64,000 nucleotides of DNA, taken from contig OW285189.1 in assembly GCA_935421135.1 (NCBI GenBank), positions 20,524,298-20,588,297 on the forward strand, written 5' to 3'. Positions within the stretch are counted from its first letter, which is position 1. Every line of letters starts with the position of its first letter. Below are positions 57,152-64,000 of this stretch, piece after piece. Under the pieces are notes generated by a model. That model was given only the letters and a program-made list of their open reading frames with translations. It did not search any database and was not told where the DNA came from. Origin of the DNA: Bugulina stolonifera. Taxonomy: Eukaryota > Bryozoa > Gymnolaemata > Cheilostomatida > Bugulidae. A program made the position numbers and the translations under genes.

Positions 57152-57471
57152 ATCTTGCTCTAGAGGAGATAATTTCTATACAAACTATATAACTAAATAG
57201 CACCAACCAATATATTTTCATATCTCTCTCATATTTTATATTGTTGTGGCAACTTTTGTGGAATATCTTGTATGAATATATTTTACAATAGCTAGAGTGA
57301 TATTCAGTTGTTGATGTGGTACAATCCTGGTATCCTGGTATGTGGGGTTGAGCCAATGAGGCTTTTCGACGATGCTTATTTTGATTCCGAAAGTTGTTCT
57401 TGTAGTACCTACTAACTGCAGTATGTTGTGCTGAAAATATTCTCTATTTTTACAAACAAAAGTGCATGGCC

Positions 57472-57477
57472 AATAAA
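57472..57477 (+). promoter_or_regulatory. Polyadenylation signal of SERINC
   Basis: AATAAA about 320 nt past the SERINC stop, in the spacer to the convergent kelch gene (57152-57664), which otherwise shows nothing. Confidence 0.45.
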
Positions 57478-57664
57478 GTAAGTAGAATAATTCATTCTAG
57501 GGACATATTATTAATTCTAATTTGGGTATTTGAGCAAAGGTATACTGTAAGTGTATACAAATTTTTACAAAACTTTTGGCAATTTGATATTGTAGTACAA
57601 AATGTGTCTCTCAAGTTAGTTTAGTGCACCCATGATAAATACAAAATAGGCCAAATCAAAAATA

Positions 57665-58918
57665 CTATATACCTGCACCTAATTTTAGCATAAATGTGAG
57701 ATTGGTAACTCGGTTACCTTCACCAACTCCACCATGAAGTATAATGGAGTTGTTATAAATGGCACACATATGACCTGCTCTACCAATATTAGTTTTGCCA
57801 AGAGACTTCCAACCATAGTTATTATTTATATCAATGGCAAATAATTCAGATACTGGTTCTTTACTTCTTCCATCAAACGTTTCGCCTCCAAAAATGAGAA
57901 CTGAATCAGAGGTTAAAACAGCACTGTGATGTTTTCTACCACCAGGAAGTTTGGCTAGACACGGAAGATCTGAGAAGAGATGGGCAGAGATTAATGTTGT
58001 AGACAAAGCAGGAGCGCCAGGAGTAATTTCATGAACCTCAAGTAATTTATCATCTCTACCGCCGACTATTATAACTGTGTTCTTCACAATACTAGCCGTG
58101 TGTCCAGAACGAGAAGATACTGACAAAGGCATATCCTTATAAGTGAATCTTCGTTTAGCTACTGACCCTGCAATTAAATTATGCTTGGTGTAACTATATC
58201 CAAAGGTCATACAGCCAGCTATGACATCACAGCTTCATTTTCAGCAGAGACCAGTGTTGTAATTGTTTGCCATGTTACATGAAATATGTTGCACCTTGTT
58301 TGTCACTATGACGACATGACATGGTGGTAAAAACCTTTAAATTGTTGTACAAATGATGTACCTGAAAGGATGAAGGCACTGCCACTTCTTCTCGAAGGCC
58401 ACCTTCTCTACCCACAACTAATATATCTCCATTAGATATTAGGTTTGCAGTATGCGAACTTAGTCCAGCTCCCACTGGGAAACCACTGGTTTCGACTGCT
58501 AACCAAGCAGCAGTTGTACAATCTAGCAAGAATACCTGAGAGCTTCGCTCCTTGCCATTCCAACCACCTTACAATATTAAACATAGGCCTGTTCCTGCAC
58601 ACACAGAATTATATTGCCAGAAAATTGAAAAATGTAAATGCTCAAGCACAGGAACTGTAATTTACCTATGAGAATGAGGTGTTGATAGTCAACTGCCAAA
58701 CAAACGTGGTGACTCAGGGAAGGACCGCTATTATTCACTAGTTCCCATGAACCTTGAGAGATATTAAATTTGTACAAAGCAGAAAGTGGCTTAGTACTTC
58801 TTGCTTCAGATACCCCTCCATGTAAATAAAGGCTCCCATCAAGAATACAACTTGCAGCAAATGCCACTGTTGGTCCTTGGGATGATAATTCTTCCCAGGT
58901 GACCTTGTTCGAAGCCAT
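57665..58918 (-). CDS. KLHDC9: Kelch-repeat protein, KLHDC9-like
   Basis: Three exons on the minus strand: 58918-58666, 58567-58295 and 58167-57665. They total 1029 nt (342 aa), close to vertebrate KLHDC9. Kelch repeats are visible as paired-Gly strands: LYLHGG, IGGWNG, ILVVGREGG, VIIVGGRDD, LIFGGET and IILHGG. Family-like stretches are AGLSSHT before GREGG, SSRSGH, RKHHSAVL before FGGET, and GRAGHMC with GGVGEGN. These predict a beta-propeller, usually a protein-interaction scaffold. The exact function is unknown. The second splice donor is uncertain. The stronger-looking site at 58362 breaks frame with exon 3, whereas 58295 restores it and gives the expected length. It converges on SERINC. 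Confidence 0.85.
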
Positions 58919-59202
58919 TTTGATTCACGTTACTGGCTAATTCTCATTAATAAAAATTCTACAAAGTGATGGTATCATTATGACAAACATAGTTATGTTG
59001 TTAGTGATGTCATAATATTACTACTGTGCATGCACATGACATAACTGCACTCTATCAAACATGCATGTACGCATGTTCAAAAAGCAAATATACAGTGTGG
59101 GAACATGATCATGTTCTCAATAATAATAAAATAGCTAATCCCTTTAGCTACATGTATATAGCATTCAGCCAAACAATCGCTACACATATAAAACACCTTA
59201 AC

Positions 59203-62081
59203 CAGTGTTCGAATTGTGGTTATACGGGAGTATACGGCGTGTACCCACCTCATTTTTGGTGGATACACTGTCAGCAGGCGTGTACCCTCATGGTAATTGA
59301 CTAGTTTAGCTGAAGACATGGCAGTTTTCGCAACCGAAATAGGTTTACTGGTTGCTGAGTGACTGCTGATCGTAAAATTTCCCTCTAATCTAGCGATCGT
59401 TTGATTGATAACAGCGTGTTAAGTCAATTCCGAAATGTCAAAGTAAGTTTATAGTGGCTTGAACCAGCAATCTGCACACAAATAAATCCTTCTGCTTTAC
59501 TAACAAAGCTAGTCATTGTATCAATGGTTTCATAGGACTTGAATATGGGTTCCACTTTCTTTAGTATTTTCAGCTTTCCGAATGCGTTTGCAGAGCCATG
59601 ACAACTTTTTGATAAGGACAGTGGCCAAACAGTTGAATCTAAAAGTTTTTTTTAGCTCTAAACCTAAATCTCAAAAGTTTATTGTTGTACTCTATTGGAA
59701 TTTGACGTTTGACTGAGTGATAAATATCGGAGATAGTTGTATTTTTCTTACTTTGCTAATAAAATATAAAATACAAAAATTAAAAATAAATATTAATATT
59801 AATTTAATATGATCATCCATGATGTTGTATATAACAATAACATAAATATTCGTATTTGTTAGATTATCACTAGAGAAAGAATCTGTATTCAATAATATAA
59901 CATATAAATAATAAATCAAACATTATATTAATTATATAAAACAATAAATAATTATTTATTATTTATAGTGATTATTATAAATAATAAATAATAGAACTAG
60001 AAGTGAATCAATAGAATTAGATAATCAAATGGTAATCATATCATAATGATAACCATAATTATTTATATTTTTATTAATTTTTATATGAAATAAATTATTT
60101 TGATAATAATTTTTGTAGCAATACGCCTGTATCAAGTATAAATAAAAATATTGCTTACTGGATTGTCACAAGAACAAGAGTCGGTATTCAATGAATAAAA
60201 ATGAAAATATAAAATAGAAATAAATTGTTTTTAATAGAACAGGGAATTAGATAATTAATTTATATTTAATGATCATTATTGTATCGAATATTTAATGCAA
60301 ATAATATAGCAATTGTTGTATTGTTTTATATAAAATATTTTAATCTCATGTTGATATTTTTATTCTAGAATAGGTAGGAATAATATTTGTTTTTGCACAT
60401 AGTATTGAATTTCAACAGCAATAGGTATTGCGCTACTATTGCAAACTACTTCCAAGTTTAGTAAGTGAGGCAAAGAGTGAGGTTATGACAAATTGGAATT
60501 CACAGAGAGCTAAGAAGAATCCTGTCACTGTTTAGTCTAGATGGTACTAGTAGAAACTATGTATTTGGATTGAGCTTGGTTTCACAGGTTGACTGTAAAG
60601 TAATTGTTTTGTTTGTATTCTCTATTTTTGTTGTATTGAGGTGATTCATTGCTTTCAGAAGTCCACAAAAGATCACAGGTAATGAAGTTGTATGCTGCCT
60701 ATTAGTGTACTTGCATGCCGCATATTAATGTAGCCTACTTGCATGCTGTCTATTAGTGTACTTGCATGCTGCCTAGTAACCTACATGCATGATAGTTTGT
60801 CGAGTATTTTAGGTAGCTGAATAGTCTTTTTAGGCAATACTATATTTTTAGTTTACATTGAATTTACTGTCAGTATGATTAGATATTTCTTGCTAAGGTT
60901 ATATTCTTCCATGGATTTAACTTTGAGGCTAGTTTTACTAGTGCTGCCAATTTATAAAACATTTAGCATTTTTGGAAGATGTTGTCACAAGTGGTGAGGA
61001 TACTTGTAATACAGTGTTTAGTGATCCAAAGGAAGCTGGTGAGGAATTTAATTTTGCAGAAATGATACCCTAATTTATATTTTTCATATCTACTGCTCGC
61101 TGGTGAAGCTGTCTTTTTCTAACATTGCTGTACTGGTGTTGTGGCAATGTCTTCTGTTCACTGTTCTAGGCGATTAGGCACTGTAGAGACCATTGGTTCA
61201 AACCCCAGTCAGGGCCTGGTGTTTTCATGGATTTGATGCAAGACCTGACAGCTCCCACAGATAAATTCCTTAAATTAACAAAATTATAATAGTATTAGAG
61301 AAAACCCAGTGAGTAGTACATGTACATGTATATATCCTAGATAAATTGGTGAAACTCCTTTACACAGGTATGTATGTTTTATAGGCTTTAACCTTTTAAC
61401 TTTTCCTTATAGCTGTTGTTCAATAACATTACTGGTGTTATATAATAAAGTCTACAGGTAGGTTGTGACAAGGGAAATGCATGTATTTTATTGTATAATA
61501 CTTTTGTTCATTATAATTTTGTTGATAAACTTCAACTCCTCCCCTTCTCTAATGTTGATGTCAATGTCATAGCTGTTTTGTTGAATTACTATAGTTTTCA
61601 TACAGTTGCAGTTACATGCTGTTGTTGTTTGTGTTTATATACTTTTGATAAAATTTACAACTGTAAAATGTTGTAGTTCAGCATTTTGTAATAAATAAAG
61701 AAGTTGTTTTCTCTTTGACTACATGTACTTTTATTACAGTGAAAGAAAGATAAGGGGAGTTGTCGTGTTTTAAATAGTATAGATCTATTCATTCTTACAA
61801 TCAATGCAGCAGTAATACAAAATTGAATGACACAAAGCACACTCAGTAGTTTAAAATATAAGGAATGGTCTACATTGGTACCATGTACTCTGTGTAATGA
61901 GGTAAAGGAGCTATCAACCATAATTAGAAATTGTCCTCCCTTGTTTTGTCTTGCTGAATTGGGAGAACAACTTCTAATTATAATCTGCAGCTACTGAGTG
62001 ACCAATGTACCCTTTAGGAAAGCTCCTAAGATTGCAGGTAGGTACCGTGTACCCACCTCATTTGTTCCACTTCGAACACTG
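59203..62081. mobile_element. Decayed hAT-like element, 2.88 kb
   Basis: Begins CAGTGTTCGAA and ends TTCGAACACTG. It is flanked by a perfect 8-bp duplication ACCTTAAC (59195-59202 and 62082-62089). Both ends also contain GTGTACCCACCTCATTT in the same orientation. The interior is AT-rich with only short open frames and no transposase signature. At about 61160-61215 it carries a possible SINE fragment with GGTTCAAACCCC resembling a B box. At 60700-60790 it holds a few 28-29 bp tandem copies around CTTGCATGC. Confidence 0.8.
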
Positions 62082-62429
62082 ACCTTAACCATGTCCTTGT
62101 CCTTTAGTAGTATTATGTCTCTTTTACCTGATGATTGCTATATATTTCATTCCAGTGTATAGCATGAAACTAATAGTAATAAAAGAGATAAAACAGTGAG
62201 ATTCTACCAAATAATAATTGTCTACTATTAAGTCAAGCATTTTGCATTGTCATTGTGTTATACAGGTCTATGTATTATTTTGGAATCCTATGATGTGAAA
62301 AAAGAAAAAATAGAGTACAAAAAACAAATACCAGTGCAACAACTTTGCTTTGGTTTCGCAAATGAGTATAAGTTTCAGCTGGACATATAAAACCAAACTT
62401 CAGTGTAACATACATATATATCAATACTC

Positions 62430-62580
62430 AATCTGCATACAGTGTACTGTTTCGGTGTTTAACACCTCATCAGTGCAGCTCAGAGATATGCCTGGGAGAA
62501 CACCTTAGCAATACTGTATATTTACAGCAAAGCGTATTTAAAAGGTGTGAAATCCACTGAACCAAAGTTCTCAAGCTGCC
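62430..62580 (+). repeat. Dispersed repeat, copy 2
   Basis: Plus-strand copy of the repeat at 39933-40090 (about 150 bp, inverted relative to it). Confidence 0.75.
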
Positions 62581-64000
62581 AGAGACAGCGAGAATTGCGT
62601 AATGCCACCAGTTCAGTGTATCTCCCAGGTAAAGTGCTCAAGAAATTGGTATTGCTACCAATTTCGAGCGTAATACTCATATATCAATATATCAATATAT
62701 CAATATCATATATCAATATATGTAAATGTAACATGGCATCTTCCGCTCCCGCACTGGCATACAATGTATACACAATAGTACAGTTTATTTTACTGTGGCT
62801 TGAGTTGAGCCAATTCAATAGACTCAAACACAAAACACAACAGGCATACGTGTAGTGTAGTTGAACTATTTTTGTGACTCAAATTCGCTAGACTAAGCAG
62901 TGACCAGCTTTAAAATACAGTTTATTTATGTGTTTCCCAAAGTGGTACAATTTGGTGTTTCCATGCTGCGGAGCTATAATAAGCATGCTGGTATGTAAAA
63001 CCAAACACTATTGGCCACATTAGAAAACATCGACGATTGGCTCATAGAAATAAAACCTACAGTCCAATTGGTGGGATAAGTTGACGGGGAATCCAATGTA
63101 TTTGGCGCTACGATTTTCTGTTTTGAATGGAGCCTGGTGGATAAAAATTTAATACTAAAATTAAATCAGAACAGAATGCCCAAATTTTTTCTAGCCGTTT
63201 CAAGTATAGTATAATAATTTTCTTATAATTACATCACTACCAGCGTTATCTCCGAAAGGGTAAATATAATGCTTCTGTCCGTAGTTTTCGATAAGATGTT
63301 TTTTTTTTTTTTTTTTTTTAATAATTTTCCACTGAGACCCTCGAATGAGGTAAAAGTGTGGAACACGATAATACTGTGCTTAGGTAATGTTTGTTTTGCT
63401 TTTTTGTTATTATTTATGCATGAATGTGTATATATATATATATATTTTTTATTTTTTCAATCTATACACCTATCTGCTTAACACTGTTGTCAGCTCTTTA
63501 ATTTAATCTCCTCTCACATCACGGATAGTTTTCGGCCAGAATGAATAATAAAAAGATTTGTTTACTAAATTTAAATTAAAATTAAATCACAAAGTGAAGT
63601 CGAATGAAATTAAATTCCTTACATAAATAAATAACACCATAATAACACTGAATTATAACATTTATATAGATTAAATCAGTAGAATAAAGTAGTTCTAGTT
63701 CTATCTAGTATCTAATCTACTCTAGTAAGCAATAACAGGGCGACCAACCAAAATTTCAATTTCACTGAATTTGTAAAAATGAGTCGAAAAAATAAAAAAT
63801 GAGTCCAACATGTTCAAGAAAAATTTTTCAGGATTTTTGCTGAAAAAGGTCTGTACAAATGACACGGTAAAAATTTTCTGTACTCTTGTATCAAATTCAA
63901 TTGCATATAATTTTATGTTTTAAATAGTTTAGTAGGATGCATTATAGGGCCTAGTATTTTTATCATTATTAGCTTTAGTTGACCTACCAGGCCTAATTTG
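62581..64000. other. Right-end noncoding stretch
   Basis: No supported gene. Contains a T-run of about 20 at 63298-63319 and a TA microsatellite at about 63429-63446. Open frames at 62547-62855 and 63269-63481 have no domain or splice support. Confidence 0.45.

Noticed and set aside
58362..58567. Shorter kelch exon 2 ending at 58362
   Set aside because: This donor leaves phase 0, which meets a stop in exon 3. The donor at 58295 keeps the frame and the expected family length.
61140..61230. Functional tRNA gene
   Set aside because: Only a B-box-like GGTTCAAACCCC is convincing. No cloverleaf with a matching acceptor stem could be drawn.

Overview
The window is animal nuclear DNA, AT-rich, with spliced genes whose introns carry canonical GT..AG junctions. 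It most likely comes from a sponge (demosponge). Three things suggest this: a receptor tyrosine kinase with an ectodomain I cannot match to any bilaterian family, metazoan housekeeping genes (KRR1, SERINC, tetraspanin, a KLHDC9-like kelch protein) with close intergenic spacing, and many short non-autonomous DNA transposons. The phylum is inferred, not proven. All gene models were built by hand from the sequence by joining exons whose phases agree. Eight complete models close in frame and a ninth gene runs off the left edge.

Left third (1-27.4 kb): a two-by-two cluster. Two tandem receptor tyrosine kinase (RTK) paralogues lie on the minus strand. RTK-A (160-2263) has only its ectodomain and membrane exons inside the window. 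RTK-B (3410-12491, 11 exons, 634 aa) is complete. Two tandem secreted paralogues lie head to head with them on the plus strand: CM-1 (14271-20324, 738 aa) and CM-2 (21172-27442, 1134 aa). Each has 11 exons and the same layout: signal peptide, CUB-like domain, one large Thr/Pro-rich mucin exon, and a cysteine-rich C-terminus. Nine of the eleven exon lengths are identical between the two. The C-terminus holds two copies of a three-exon cysteine module that I do not recognise.

Middle (28-45 kb): KRR1 (minus, 344 aa, small-subunit processome), a TTAA-flanked non-autonomous element, a gene-poor stretch, and a four-TM tetraspanin (minus, 258 aa), followed by about 6 kb without recognisable genes.

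Right third (45-64 kb): an N-terminally anchored SPFH/Band-7 protein (minus, 302 aa) sits head to head with SERINC (plus, 487 aa) across 444 bp. SERINC converges on a KLHDC9-like kelch protein (minus, 342 aa). The last 5 kb hold a decayed hAT-like element and no supported gene.

Mobile DNA is prominent. At least five insertions have clear terminal inverted repeats, and four have perfect 8-bp target-site duplications. Two of these four belong to one family packed with AAGTC pentamers. The most interesting biology is the RTK / CUB-mucin cluster. A receptor-ligand or recognition role is a hypothesis only.
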